DNA of 64,000 bases from JBJFCE01 sp051888775. GTDB taxonomy: Bacteria; Bacillota; Clostridia; Lachnospirales; Lachnospiraceae. Location of the stretch: assembly GCA_051888775.1 (NCBI GenBank), contig JBJFCE010000050.1, forward strand, positions 1 through 64,000. Reading direction: 5' to 3'. Of the stretch, positions 44,426-53,952 are shown piece after piece; position 1 is the first letter of the stretch; every line of letters begins with the position of its first letter. The notes beneath the pieces were generated by a model. It was not told where the DNA came from. It saw only the letters and a program-made list of their open reading frames with translations, and did no database searches. A program made the position numbers and the translations under genes.

Positions 44426-46309
44426 TTATCCATTTTCCAGTAACCACTGCTCTATGATCAAAATATACCAGATCTTCTCCGTCCAGACACCGTGCTCTGT
44501 ATAATCCTTCCAATACGATCCCACCATGCTCTGGTCGATCAGTTCGCTCAGGTACTTCTTACCGTCGCTTATGATATCCTCTGCCCAGCTTCGCATGGAT
44601 CCCTGCCTGAGCCACTCATGAAGCGGGATACTGAAGCCTTTCTTCGGTCGTTCCATCATTTCCTTTGGGACATGACGGTAAAGTACATCACGCATCACAC
44701 GCTTCGTGACACCCTCGCTGTATTTATATTGTTCCGGCAGCGTCCAAGCAAATTCCACAACGTCTTTATCTAAAAGTGGTATCCTCGTTTCCAAAGAATA
44801 GAACATTCCCGCCCGGTCCACTTTTACAAGAATATCATCGGGATGATATTGTACCAGATCCATCAGCATCAGATTGTTCAGTGTTCCGGGCAAAAATCCC
44901 GGTGCATATTCATGATAAGCATCCGGCAGTCTTGTCCTGTCTTTGGGCAGGTACAGCATCCGCACATCTTCCAGCCCGATCCATCTGTGCGCATCCTCCG
45001 CAGTCTCCATCGTCAGATAATTTCCGACCTTATAAAGCATCTCCTGTTTTCCTGCCATGCCAAGGCACGCTTTACCGATGACGCGGCGCGCTCCCTTCGG
45101 CAGTCTGTGATAGCGCTTCTTTAACGCTTCCATTTCCTGCTCGGCAACCCGGTACGTATTGTAGCCGCCAAACAGCTCATCACCCGCATCACCGCTCAAT
45201 GAAACCGTCACATGCTCTCTGGTCATCTTGCTGACAAGCATCGTCGGGATCTGGGACGAATCCGCAAACGGCTCAGAAAAGCACTCCGCCATCTGCTTCA
45301 TGACCTCACAGGCATCATTTCTGTCAATATACAGCTCCGTATGCTTCGTACCCAGATGTCTTGCAATCGCGGCAGCATACTCCGCTTCGTTATATTTCTC
45401 CACATCAAATCCGATCGTAAATGTCCTTACCGGTCTCTCACTGACAGACTGCATCATACTGACTACCAGTGCAGAATCGATACCGCCGGACAGAAAAGCC
45501 CCAAGCGGTACATCCGCGATCATCTGGCCCCGTACAGCATCCTGTAACAGCTCCTCCAGTCTGTCGGCAGCCTCTGTCTCACTGCCTTTAAACAGGTGGG
45601 ACTGCCCATAAGAAGCCACCTGTGCCATATCCCAATAAGTATGGCTCTCATACTCCATGCTGGCAAGCGAAAGTGTCAGCCAGGTACCGGGTTTTAACTT
45701 CCGGATCCCCCGGTAAATGGAATACGGTGTGGGAATATACCCATACTGAAAATATAGGCTGAATACTTCCGTATTGATCTCATTATCAAATCCACTGACC
45801 GCCTTTATCGATGCCAGATCCGAAGCAAATACAAAACGGTCTCCCACAAAACCGAAATAGAGCGGTTTTTCTCCCACTCTGTCCCTTGTCAGATAGATCT
45901 TTTTCTCCTGCCTGTCATATAAGGCGAGCGCGAACATCCCTTTCATCTTCTGAAGTGTCCGCTCCACGCCGTAAAAGGCAAATGCCTCCAAAATCACTTC
46001 CGTATCGGAGGTTCCGCGAAGCACTCTGTTAAATCCGTCCATGCGCATCTGCTGCTCAATCTCACGATAATTATAGATCTCACCGTTATAGACCATGACA
46101 TAGCGCCCATCCGCAGACACCATCGGCTGAGCACCGTTCGGCGACAGATCTACAATGGAAAGGCGCCGGTGTCCGAATACGACACGATTCTCCGTATCCA
46201 GCCAATAATCTCCGGCATCCGGTCCGCGGCGGTACATTGCCCGATTCATATTCAAGATATCATCTGTTCCGTTTCCGGTAAAACGCACGATTCCAGCGAT
46301 TCCGCACAT
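44426..46309 (-). CDS. asnB: AsnB-type glutamine-dependent amidotransferase
   Basis: A 627-residue class II enzyme. The N-terminal glutaminase domain starts MCGIAGIV (Cys2 nucleophile) with RRGPDAGDYW, RLSIVDLSPNGAQPM and YNGEIYNYRE. The synthetase domain has the PPi loop AFLSGGIDSALVVSMM and SLSGDAGDELFGGYNTY. Besides making asparagine, relatives in glycan loci (WbpS type) convert sugar uronic acids to uronamides, which fits the UDP-uronic-acid genes at 52972-56689. It is a paralog of 48679-50643. The GGAGGAA site is strong. Element E3 forms its leader, ending 33 bases before the ATG. Confidence 0.9.
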   Translation of the reverse strand: MCGIAGIVRFTGNGTDDILNMNRAMYRRGPDAGDYWLDTENRVVFGHRRLSIVDLSPNGAQPMVSADGRYVMVYNGEIYNYREIEQQMRMDGFNRVLRGTSDTEVILEAFAFYGVERTLQKMKGMFALALYDRQEKKIYLTRDRVGEKPLYFGFVGDRFVFASDLASIKAVSGFDNEINTEVFSLYFQYGYIPTPYSIYRGIRKLKPGTWLTLSLASMEYESHTYWDMAQVASYGQSHLFKGSETEAADRLEELLQDAVRGQMIADVPLGAFLSGGIDSALVVSMMQSVSERPVRTFTIGFDVEKYNEAEYAAAIARHLGTKHTELYIDRNDACEVMKQMAECFSEPFADSSQIPTMLVSKMTREHVTVSLSGDAGDELFGGYNTYRVAEQEMEALKKRYHRLPKGARRVIGKACLGMAGKQEMLYKVGNYLTMETAEDAHRWIGLEDVRMLYLPKDRTRLPDAYHEYAPGFLPGTLNNLMLMDLVQYHPDDILVKVDRAGMFYSLETRIPLLDKDVVEFAWTLPEQYKYSEGVTKRVMRDVLYRHVPKEMMERPKKGFSIPLHEWLRQGSMRSWAEDIISDGKKYLSELIDQSMVGSYWKDYTEHGVWTEKIWYILIIEQWLLENG

Positions 46310-46342
46310 AGTTCCTCCAAGTCATTTCTATTTTAGTCATTT

Positions 46343-46523
46343 GTAAAGTTCTGTCAGAAGGTGGATCGGTTGCCCACAGACCTGTCAGCGGTGGGCACGC
46401 TTTCGCTACACCTCGTCCGTAACGGTACATAAGGTGCCAAAATACGGCACCTAAGTACCGACGGACTCACAGTACCCACCGCTGACAGGTCTGTGGGCAA
46501 CCGCTTGTACTGCTGACAAAATT
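46343..46523. repeat. Element E3: long-armed hairpin with conserved core (type I)
   Basis: The inner arm pair 46367-46398 / 46472-46503 is complementary at 31 of 32 positions. Outside it pairing is weaker, with CTGTCAG (46351-46357) facing CTGACA (46513-46518). The core repeats the E2 plan: GTCCGT facing ACGGAC, a 2-nt bulge, CGGTAC facing GTACCG, inner stem GGTGCC/GGCACC (the reverse of E2's bases) and loop AAAATAC. The minus strand reads GC-GAAA-GC at 46406-46399. It lies upstream of the AsnB gene and about 25 bases from E4, in the opposite core orientation. Confidence 0.83.
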
Positions 46524-46546
46524 GCTCAAATGTCCGATTTCCGATA

Positions 46547-46736
46547 GCAGTTCATCCGATGAGGCTTTTGCACGGTACGTAAGGATATGTTGTATCCGGC
46601 GGTCCTTGAAAAACGCCGGCACTTGGCGAGGTCTTTCCGAGCCTAGTGTCCGCTGCGCTTTTCACGGAGCGAGAGCGTACCGCAGGATACAACATATCCT
46701 TTCGTACCGTACAAAAGCCTCACCGGATGAACTGTT
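46547..46736. repeat. Element E4: long-armed hairpin with conserved core (type II)
   Basis: Arms 46548-46597 and 46685-46734 are complementary at 47 of 50 positions. The 87-nt core contains GAAAAACGC facing GCGCTTTTC, CACTtGGC facing GCCtAGTG and GC-GAGA-GC at 46669-46676. It starts about 8 bases after the stop of 46743-47501. Its core aligns with E1 and E6 on the same strand. With E3 it fills the 433-base gap between 46310 and 46742, and I see no gene in that gap. Confidence 0.85.
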
Positions 46737-46742
46737 TCAATT

Positions 46743-47501
46743 CTATTTTATGAATTTCCCGACAAATCCGGTCAGTCCCTTATACATGCCGGGCAAAATC
46801 CCCTTTGTCTCTTCTGCGTTATAATAGGTCACAGGCGTTCCGCCGAAGGATTCCTTAAACTTCGTGATGCTTTCCACATCCTCATTTGTTCCGGCGCCGC
46901 CCCAGTCATACTGTTTCTTCCCCTGTTCTTTAAACCACAGCATATCCTGATAATGCAGATAGCGGTTTGCAAAGCCGATCACATTGGAAGAAATCGTATC
47001 ATCCGTGCGAAATTGTGAAGCAGACTGATACAGACGCGCCCGCTCTTCCTCGACAATATAGGTATGATAAACCAGGATTCTGTCCTCTACGGATGCCCTT
47101 GTCATAGCAAAAGCTCCCACCTGCGCATACTGTGAGATGAGTGCGAAACATTTTTCTTTCTCTGTATAACGGACACCCTTACTATGCCAGAAATCCGCAA
47201 AGAAGTCCACAAACTGTGTAATATCATCCACAGTGATCTCTTTTCCGGACAGATAGGTGCATTTAACCTGTTCACGCTGCGCGCGACGCACCTCATAGCG
47301 GCAGTTTTTGGAATAGTGAGACAGGATCGTATCCGCATCCTCGGTCAGGTCAGATAACAGTGTCTGAAATTCTACCGGATGCTTGCCGAGCGGTCTGAGT
47401 GCTTCCTGATATCGGATCAGCCCATTCTGCTTCAGTTCATGCTCTGCATACCAACAATCAATGACATTGATTCCATTATGTTTTTTTGATACTATACGCA
47501 T
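46743..47501 (-). CDS. FemAB/GNAT-like acyl- or aminoacyltransferase
   Basis: A 252-residue single GNAT-like domain, soluble. LSHYSKNCRYEVRRAQREQV matches the block SKNxRyxIRKA-E seen in FemAB-like and PF13480-type proteins. YHTYIVEEERARLYQSASQF and YLHYQDMLWFKEQGKKQYDWGGAG follow, with WGG-G near the end as in the family. The family moves aminoacyl or acyl groups to cell-wall or sugar amines. The ATG at 47501 has AGGA with a 5 nt spacer; the longer frame to 47528 has none. It follows a GT4 gene by 44 bases and precedes elements E4 and E3. The substrate is unknown. Confidence 0.72.
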   Translation of the reverse strand: MRIVSKKHNGINVIDCWYAEHELKQNGLIRYQEALRPLGKHPVEFQTLLSDLTEDADTILSHYSKNCRYEVRRAQREQVKCTYLSGKEITVDDITQFVDFFADFWHSKGVRYTEKEKCFALISQYAQVGAFAMTRASVEDRILVYHTYIVEEERARLYQSASQFRTDDTISSNVIGFANRYLHYQDMLWFKEQGKKQYDWGGAGTNEDVESITKFKESFGGTPVTYYNAEETKGILPGMYKGLTGFVGKFIK

Positions 47502-47545
47502 ATCCTTCCTGCCTTTCCGACTATGCATTACACGTGCAAAGATGA

Positions 47546-48658
47546 TTACATTCCCTGCTCAATATATTCTCTCCACATTTGATTCACTTTTTCCGGTGCA
47601 AGCTCCATGCCAAGTTTTGACGCATTTCTTCCGATCGTTTCCTCCAGCTGCGGATTTTCCAAAATACGCCTAAGCGCCTGTTCCAACGCATCGATATCAT
47701 CTACAGGAACCAGTAATCCATTCTCGCCGTCCCGAATTACAGTCCTCGGTCCGCCGCACGGACAATCCGTTGAAATTACTGCAAGTCCCAGAGACATTGC
47801 TTCCAATAGAGCATTTGGCATTCCTTCATATTGGGACGTGAGTACGAAAATTCTGGAACGGTAGATACAATCCGGAATGTCACTTCTGCGCCCCATCCAC
47901 ATCACCTTATCGGAAATTCCAAGTTCTTCTGCCAGTTTCTTTAACATCGGAGTCGTATCGGATTCTTCAAAGCCGCCTCCGTAGATCACAAGCTTTAATT
48001 CAGGATATTCCTCATGAACATGCGCAAATGCGCGAAAAAGCATCTGATGATTCTTGTTGGCATCCAGTCTGCCAACTGTCACGATTTCCTGCGTTCTTGT
48101 ACCCTCATACCGCGGTTGGATAAATCTGCGATCCAGAGAGTTTGGCAGAATCCGTACTTTCTTTTGCATTCCTTTTGGAAAATATGCCTTGGCATCCTCT
48201 GTCTGTACGATAATTCCTTTTGCCTTACGAAACAGAGTTTTCGATACCAGCCGCATCATCTTGGATGCATACTCCCTGTTCGGATCGCTTCTGACCGACA
48301 CAAATACCGGAATTCTAAGACCGATTGAAGTCAACAATGCCATCATATTGGTCTTTCCCAAAAACGAAATAATGACATCCGGACGCTCCGCCTTCCAAAT
48401 CTTTCTGATATTTTTACATCTGGTTATAAAATATTTTACACGACTTCCGGATACCACTCTGTTCAGATCTTCCAATACATATCTTTTAACCTGCTCCGGC
48501 TCATCATATTCCGATTTCTGACGAAAGGTTGTGACAATCACAACTTCATAGCCCGCATCACGAAAATCAGCAGCGAGATTCACAACCACCCGCTCCGCTC
48601 CGCCTTTTCCAAAACTACTGATGTAAAATACAATTTTTCTTTTCATCATCTGCTCCAT
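47546..48658 (-). CDS. GT4 glycosyltransferase
   Basis: A 370-residue GT-B enzyme: KIVFYISSFGKGGAERVVVNL, then EIVTVGRLDANKNHQMLFRA and the donor site LTSQYEGMPNALLEAMSLGLAVIST with CPCGGPRTVI. It closely resembles 50703-51896 (YEGMPNALMEAMAMGLPVIST, DCPCGGPAYL), so the two probably arose by duplication and may use the same donor. Three nearby ATGs are possible; the one at 48658 has AAGGA with a 5 nt spacer. It lies 20 bases after the AsnB paralog. Confidence 0.85.
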   Translation of the reverse strand: MEQMMKRKIVFYISSFGKGGAERVVVNLAADFRDAGYEVVIVTTFRQKSEYDEPEQVKRYVLEDLNRVVSGSRVKYFITRCKNIRKIWKAERPDVIISFLGKTNMMALLTSIGLRIPVFVSVRSDPNREYASKMMRLVSKTLFRKAKGIIVQTEDAKAYFPKGMQKKVRILPNSLDRRFIQPRYEGTRTQEIVTVGRLDANKNHQMLFRAFAHVHEEYPELKLVIYGGGFEESDTTPMLKKLAEELGISDKVMWMGRRSDIPDCIYRSRIFVLTSQYEGMPNALLEAMSLGLAVISTDCPCGGPRTVIRDGENGLLVPVDDIDALEQALRRILENPQLEETIGRNASKLGMELAPEKVNQMWREYIEQGM

Positions 48659-48678
48659 ATTTTCCTTGGTGCCATTGC

Positions 48679-50643
48679 CTACTGTGCATGAATTCTTCGA
48701 TACCACTGTTCCGCCATCAGTACTTCCCATACAATCTGCACATTCTTTTGATTTTTACAAAATTTCTTCCATATATCGGACAGCACCTTTCCATCCAGAT
48801 AACCGTCCCTTACCAGCCTGCTGTCAGTGATATATTCCTTTGCCCACTGAGCAGTCTCTCCTATCGTCAGCCATCTGACAAGCGGTACGGAAAATCCTTT
48901 CTTCGGTCTGTCCAGCATTTCCTTAGGTACATATCGATATAGGATATCCTTCAAAATTTTCTTAGAAACACCATCCCTGCCGTATTTCATATCCATCGGC
49001 AAACGATAGGAAAATTCGATCACATCCCTGTCGAGCATCGGCACACGATTTTCCAGTGAGACCGCCATTCCCGCACGATCCACTTTCACCAAAATATCAT
49101 CCGGATGATAAGTGACCATGTCCTTATACATCATGCTCCCTTTTCCATCTGTCAGTCCGGCATCCATATACCGTCCCGTAATCAATTCCTCTATATTACG
49201 TACATCACACGAATATCCGACATCTGCCGGTCCCTTCCTTCTGTCTGCACAGCTTCCGTCCGTAAGTACCAGATGCTCTGCAAGGTAATCGGTATGATAG
49301 CAGACCGCTTCGTGTAACTGCCTGATATTGTCCGCCTTTAAGCACATTGACATCCGGTACCAATCACTGCCCGTTCTTACCCCCGGCATTCCAAGCACCG
49401 AAGCCCCTGTTTTTCTCAGCCATTTGGGCAGCTTTTCCAACTTCTGCCACAAAGCTTCGCATTTCGGATAGGTGTTGTAGCCGCAGAAAAGCTCATCCCC
49501 GGCATCTCCGGACAGGGATACCGTCACCCTGCTTTTGGCCAGTCTGCTCACCAGATAAGTCGGAATCTGTGAGGAATCCGCAAACGGCTCCGTAAAGATC
49601 TCAGACAGCCTTGGGATAACCTCTAGCAGCTCCTTTTCCGATACATACAACTCTGTATGATCGGTGTTAAGATGTGCCGCAATATCCTTTGCATATTCTG
49701 CCTCATTATATTGTTTTTCTTCAAAACCGATCGTAAAAGTCTTCACCGGTGTACTGCTGATCTTCTGCATCAGCGATACGATGAGCGGACTGTCAATACC
49801 TCCTGACAAAAATGCACCGATCGGCACATCCGATATCATCTGTCCGCGGACAGCATCCGTTAAAAGTGCCTCCAAACAATCCGCTGCCTCTTTTGCATCC
49901 CCCTTAAAAGGATCCCTTTGTCCGTTTTCGGCCGCCTGTGCCATCGACCAATAGCGCTCATATCGAATATCCGATTCTCCGAATGGCTCCCTGATCGTCA
50001 GAATGCTTCCTGCCTCCAGCTTATAAATACCTTCATAAACAGAAAAAGGTGCCGGAATAAATCCATAGCGCAGATACAGCTGTAACGCCTCTCTGTCTAC
50101 AGCCGCTTCAAAACCCGGATATCCACGTAATACCTCCGGATCGGAGCAAAATACAAATGCCCCCTTTACAAATCCATAATAAAGCGGTTTTTCCCCTGCG
50201 CGATCCCGGATCAGCGTAAGAGTCCGCTCCTTTCTGTTATATAAAGCAATTGCAAACATGCCTTTCATCATCGAAAGTGTCTGCCTGATTCCCAGCATAC
50301 CGAAGGCTTCCAATATCACCTCCGTATCCGAAGTCCCACGCAGCAAAAGTCTGCTGCCCTGATTCAAACAGGCAGATTCCAACGCTGTTCTGATTTCTCC
50401 GGCATTATAAATCTCTCCGTTATAGGAAATGACAAATCTTCCGTCTGCGGACTGCATCGGCTGTGCACCGTTTGGAGTCAGATCCACGATCGCCAGTCTG
50501 CGGTGTCCCAAGGTTACACCCGTCGTGTTTTCTGTCCATTCACCATGACTGTCCGGTCCCCGGTAAATCATCCGCTCCGTCATGTGCCGGATCACTTCTT
50601 TTGCATCGATTCTGTTATTGATAAAGCCCGCGATTCCGCACAT
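48679..50643 (-). CDS. asnB: AsnB-type glutamine-dependent amidotransferase, second copy
   Basis: A 654-residue class II amidotransferase: MCGIAGFI with Cys2, YRGPDSHGEW, GHRRLAIVDLTPNGAQPM, then AFLSGGIDSPLIVSLM and SLSGDAGDELFCGYNTY. It is parallel over its length to 44426-46309. The most visible difference is the region near residue 445-480 (CADRRKGPADVGYSCDVRN), where this copy is longer. The pair may amidate two different uronic acids or both ends of one pathway; ordinary asparagine synthesis cannot be excluded. AAGGAG precedes the ATG. It is flanked by the two similar GT4 genes. Confidence 0.9.
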   Translation of the reverse strand: MCGIAGFINNRIDAKEVIRHMTERMIYRGPDSHGEWTENTTGVTLGHRRLAIVDLTPNGAQPMQSADGRFVISYNGEIYNAGEIRTALESACLNQGSRLLLRGTSDTEVILEAFGMLGIRQTLSMMKGMFAIALYNRKERTLTLIRDRAGEKPLYYGFVKGAFVFCSDPEVLRGYPGFEAAVDREALQLYLRYGFIPAPFSVYEGIYKLEAGSILTIREPFGESDIRYERYWSMAQAAENGQRDPFKGDAKEAADCLEALLTDAVRGQMISDVPIGAFLSGGIDSPLIVSLMQKISSTPVKTFTIGFEEKQYNEAEYAKDIAAHLNTDHTELYVSEKELLEVIPRLSEIFTEPFADSSQIPTYLVSRLAKSRVTVSLSGDAGDELFCGYNTYPKCEALWQKLEKLPKWLRKTGASVLGMPGVRTGSDWYRMSMCLKADNIRQLHEAVCYHTDYLAEHLVLTDGSCADRRKGPADVGYSCDVRNIEELITGRYMDAGLTDGKGSMMYKDMVTYHPDDILVKVDRAGMAVSLENRVPMLDRDVIEFSYRLPMDMKYGRDGVSKKILKDILYRYVPKEMLDRPKKGFSVPLVRWLTIGETAQWAKEYITDSRLVRDGYLDGKVLSDIWKKFCKNQKNVQIVWEVLMAEQWYRRIHAQ

Positions 50644-50702
50644 GCCAAACTCCTTTCCACGGTTTTGTACCGTTCTGTCTATCCTGATAAAACGTAGCCT
50701 TC

Positions 50703-51896
50703 TTACTCTTTTTCATGCATTTGCATTTTTTCTATATAGCTTTCCCACTTGGCATAGATCACATCCGGTGCCTGAGTAACGGTAATTTCCCGTGCCGTTT
50801 CTGCAATCGTCTCTGCAAGCTCTGCATCCTCATACAGACGCCCCATCTTCTCCGCAAAACATTCCTTTGCACCATCTCCCAAAGGGACCAAAAATCCATT
50901 CCTGCCGTTTTCTATCAAATATGCCGGACCACCGCACGGACAATCCGTCGAAATGACCGGAAGTCCCATTGCCATTGCTTCCATCAGTGCATTCGGCATT
51001 CCCTCATAAACAGAGCTCATTAAAAATAAATCTGCCTGCTCCATGCATTCACGGATGTGATCGGAAATCCCCGGCAAACATATGCATTTCTCAAGACCTC
51101 TCTCACAAATCCATGCTTCCAGTTCTTTACGCTCCGCACCTTCCCCGTAAATTGTCAGGCTGCTGTCCGGATATTTTTCATGAAAGTCTGCAAATGCCTC
51201 CAGCATCAGCGGATAATTTTTTTGTTTTTCAAGTCTCCCAACAGCCAGCACGCGATATGTCTTTTCGTGATCTTTAACCTCTGATGTCCTTGCCTCACAA
51301 TGATTTTCGGTTTCTCTGCTCTCCGCTGTCTCAGCCTCTTTTGAAGCCTCAACGAATTCCTTTGCAAGCGGATTCGGAATGATGACGCTTTGCTTTATGA
51401 TGTGCTGTGAAAATCCAAAATAATCCTTTGCCTGCTCCGTCTGAAATACATAACCGTCACTTCTGGGATAGAGCAAACGCATCATGGCATATTTTACCTT
51501 TGATGCATACTCCACCTTGGGATCGTTACGGACACTGATGATCAGCGGCGCTCGCAGGCATTTCTTCAGGCTGCATAAGAGCATATTCGGCTCCGGTAAA
51601 AAACTGATCACACAGTCTGGCACGCCCACTTCCTGATAAAGGCTACGCAACAGACGCTTGCATCTTCCTCTTCTGGTCAGGAACCGCACAGGCATACTTT
51701 TCCGATAATCCTGTTCCCGCTCATCCAGTGTGATAAAGCGAATGCGTTCATCCAGCGCATATTCCGGCTCCGCCTTCATAAGACTGATGATCGTAACCTT
51801 TGCCTTCTCTATAAAAAAATCATTGCACATGTTAGATATAACGCGTTCCGCACCACCTTTGGTCAGGGAAAGCGTTACAAACAGCAAATGTTTCAT
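50703..51896 (-). CDS. GT4 glycosyltransferase
   Basis: A 397-residue GT-B enzyme: LLFVTLSLTKGGAERVISNM, VLAVGRLEKQKNYPLMLEAF and SSVYEGMPNALMEAMAMGLPVIST. Between the two halves (about residues 185-210) is a charged linker, EASKEAETAESRETENHCE, absent from its sister 47546-48658. It adds a sugar on the cytosolic face. The ATG overlaps the TGA of 51893-52975 (ATGA) and has GGAGGAG upstream, so the two are translated together. A 59-base gap then leads to AsnB. Confidence 0.86.
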   Translation of the reverse strand: MKHLLFVTLSLTKGGAERVISNMCNDFFIEKAKVTIISLMKAEPEYALDERIRFITLDEREQDYRKSMPVRFLTRRGRCKRLLRSLYQEVGVPDCVISFLPEPNMLLCSLKKCLRAPLIISVRNDPKVEYASKVKYAMMRLLYPRSDGYVFQTEQAKDYFGFSQHIIKQSVIIPNPLAKEFVEASKEAETAESRETENHCEARTSEVKDHEKTYRVLAVGRLEKQKNYPLMLEAFADFHEKYPDSSLTIYGEGAERKELEAWICERGLEKCICLPGISDHIRECMEQADLFLMSSVYEGMPNALMEAMAMGLPVISTDCPCGGPAYLIENGRNGFLVPLGDGAKECFAEKMGRLYEDAELAETIAETAREITVTQAPDVIYAKWESYIEKMQMHEKE

Positions 51897-52975
51897 GTAT
51901 GCTCCTCCGCCAGCCGTACATATACCTCGCCCAGTCTTCGTACATCAAAGCCTGCTGCCTCAATCTGCTTTCCGCAGTCGGTACGACCGCTGCCTGTTGC
52001 TGCGGCAAGCACCGCTTTGGCCCAACCGTCCGCACCTTCCGCAAGTGAAAGCTTTGTAATCTTATCCGTCACGCAGACATCCTGTGTGACTACATCCGAG
52101 ATCACACACGCAAGTCCGGCAGTCTGTGCTTCTACCAACGCAATCGGCATGCCTTCATAAAATGACGGAAACACAAAAACATCCATCGCCTGCAGCAATT
52201 CCGGTATATCATGACGGACACCTGTCAGAAACACCCTGTCACGCAGACCAAGCGTTTCTATCTGCTGTTCCATTTGTTCCCGTAGTGCACCGTCTCCGAC
52301 TAACATCAGGATACTATCCGGATGCTTCTCCACGACCTTTGCAAACAATTCTATCATAAATGCATGGTTTTTGACCGGCATATAGTTTCCCACATGTCCG
52401 ATTACCAGTGTATTGCTTCCGATTCCAAGTTCTCCCCGCATTTTCTCCCGCACCTTTGGCTGATACACAAACTGCGGGATATCAATACCGTTCATGATGA
52501 CACGAAATTTCTTTCGGCTTCCGTACATCCACCTTCCGGCATCCTGTGAGCATGCAAACCGCTCCGTACAAACTGCATTTAGAAACGGTCGGAATAACTT
52601 ATGAAGCCAGATTTTCTTGGCGCTTGTAGAATGTGAATGAGCAATCCGCCTCTTTGCGCCGCCCAGTTTTGCCGCAAATAAATCCAGCGCAACCGTCGCA
52701 ACATCCGTATGCCGAAATACATATTCATACTTTTCTTTTTTGACAATTGCACGAATCTCACTGAAATTCTTCCAAGGACTGACGGATTTTCTCGTTACAT
52801 AAAACACCTGACCGCCAAGCTGCCTGATCTCCTCATCAAAGCTTACCGCTCTGTGTTCACAGACAATAAAATCAAACTGCACCTTGCTACGGTCCACGCT
52901 GCGGTACGCATTCATGATAAAATTTCCGATTCCGCTCGGTGACATGGAACCGACAATGTGTAACATCCGAATCAT
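51893..52975 (-). CDS. GT4 glycosyltransferase (EpsF/CapM-like)
   Basis: A 360-residue GT-B protein starting RMLHIVGSMSPSGIGNFIMN, with RRIAHSHSTSAKKIW and FACSQDAGRWMYG in the acceptor half. IGHVGNYMPVKNHAFMIELF and FVFPSFYEGMPIALVEAQTAGLACVIS fill the donor half. The HSHS and CSQDAG-WMYG segments are typical of the EpsF-like subgroup found in exopolysaccharide clusters. Start and stop overlap neighbours by 4 bases on both sides, showing tight coupling with the epimerase and the next GT4. Its sugar is unknown. Confidence 0.87.
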   Translation of the reverse strand: MIRMLHIVGSMSPSGIGNFIMNAYRSVDRSKVQFDFIVCEHRAVSFDEEIRQLGGQVFYVTRKSVSPWKNFSEIRAIVKKEKYEYVFRHTDVATVALDLFAAKLGGAKRRIAHSHSTSAKKIWLHKLFRPFLNAVCTERFACSQDAGRWMYGSRKKFRVIMNGIDIPQFVYQPKVREKMRGELGIGSNTLVIGHVGNYMPVKNHAFMIELFAKVVEKHPDSILMLVGDGALREQMEQQIETLGLRDRVFLTGVRHDIPELLQAMDVFVFPSFYEGMPIALVEAQTAGLACVISDVVTQDVCVTDKITKLSLAEGADGWAKAVLAAATGSGRTDCGKQIEAAGFDVRRLGEVYVRLAEEHT

Positions 52976-53952
52976 TTCAGATTCTCCTTATACCATTCGA
53001 TCGCAAGTGCAATACCCTTTGCAAAATCATACTCCGGATCATAGCCGAGAAGCTTTCTCGCCTTGCTGATATCCGCGTTGGAATGCTTGATGTCTCCGGC
53101 GCGATCCGGTCCGAAATTCGGCTCAACGTTTTTCCCAAGCGCCTTGCACAGATCATAGTAAATATCGATCAGATACTCTCTGCCGCCGTAAGCAATGTTA
53201 AATGCATTGCCCGCTGCCTCGGAAGGTGCCAGACAAGCCTTTAAATTTGCTTCAATTACATTGTCAATATAGGTAAAATCTCTGGACTGCCTGCCGTCCC
53301 CGTTGATCGTCGGTACTTCATCATGCAGAAGCTGTCTGATAAACTTCGGGATCACAGCCGCATAGGCACCGTCCGGATCCTGTCTGCGCCCAAATACATT
53401 AAAATATCTCATGGCATAGGTATCCAGCCCGTATAACTTTTTATAAAGCTTACCGTATTCCTCATCCACACGCTTAGTCAGCGCATACGGTGACAGAAGA
53501 TTTCCTTCCTGTCCTTCCACCTTCGGTAACACCGGATGATCCCCGTATACCGAGGAGCTGGAGGCAAATACGAATTTCTTTACACCGCATTGTCTGGCAG
53601 CTTCCATCATATTCAAAGTGCCCCTGATATTGATCTCTTCATATAAAAGCGGCATTTCGATACTGCGCGGTACACTCCCCCATGCTGCCTGATTCAACAC
53701 ATAGGTCACACCCTTACATGCTTCCATGCATGTGTCCAGATCCCGGATATCGCCTTTTATAAATGTATAATTCGGTCTGTCTGCCAGAAAATCCACATTT
53801 TCCTGTTTCCCGGTAGATAAGTTGTCCAGACAGCGCACGGTATAGCCCATATCCGTCAATGCTTCACACAGATTCGAACCGATAAAGCCCGCACCGCCGG
53901 TAACCAGAAATACACTTTCTTGATCAAATTTCAGATTTTTATAGCTCATCAC
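52972..53952 (-). CDS. UDP-N-acetylhexosamine(-uronate) 4-epimerase, TviC/WbpP-like SDR
   Basis: A 326-residue extended short-chain dehydrogenase: VTGGAGFIGSNLCEAL for NAD binding, NQAAWGSVPRSIEMPLLYEEIN, the FASSSSVYGDHP stretch with catalytic Ser and the YALTK active-site motif at SPYALTKRVDEEYG. VPRSIE and YFNVFGRRQDPDGAYAAVIP are typical of WbpP/TviC 4-epimerases acting on UDP-GlcNAc or UDP-GlcNAcA. With the dehydrogenase at 55373-56689 it would give UDP-GalNAcA. Translation begins at GTG 53952 or ATG 53949, with AAGGAG upstream. It overlaps both neighbours by 4 bases. Confidence 0.88.
   Translation of the reverse strand: MMSYKNLKFDQESVFLVTGGAGFIGSNLCEALTDMGYTVRCLDNLSTGKQENVDFLADRPNYTFIKGDIRDLDTCMEACKGVTYVLNQAAWGSVPRSIEMPLLYEEINIRGTLNMMEAARQCGVKKFVFASSSSVYGDHPVLPKVEGQEGNLLSPYALTKRVDEEYGKLYKKLYGLDTYAMRYFNVFGRRQDPDGAYAAVIPKFIRQLLHDEVPTINGDGRQSRDFTYIDNVIEANLKACLAPSEAAGNAFNIAYGGREYLIDIYYDLCKALGKNVEPNFGPDRAGDIKHSNADISKARKLLGYDPEYDFAKGIALAIEWYKENLK

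Noticed and set aside
44426..50643. Housekeeping asparagine synthesis as the role of both AsnB copies
   Set aside because: Two copies set inside glycan units next to uronic-acid genes make sugar amidation more likely, although the sequence alone cannot exclude asparagine synthesis.
50659..50673. Small hairpin ACGGT-TTTGT-ACCGT upstream of the second AsnB
   Set aside because: Only 5 bp, no U-tract and no match to the element cores; expected by chance in a window this size.
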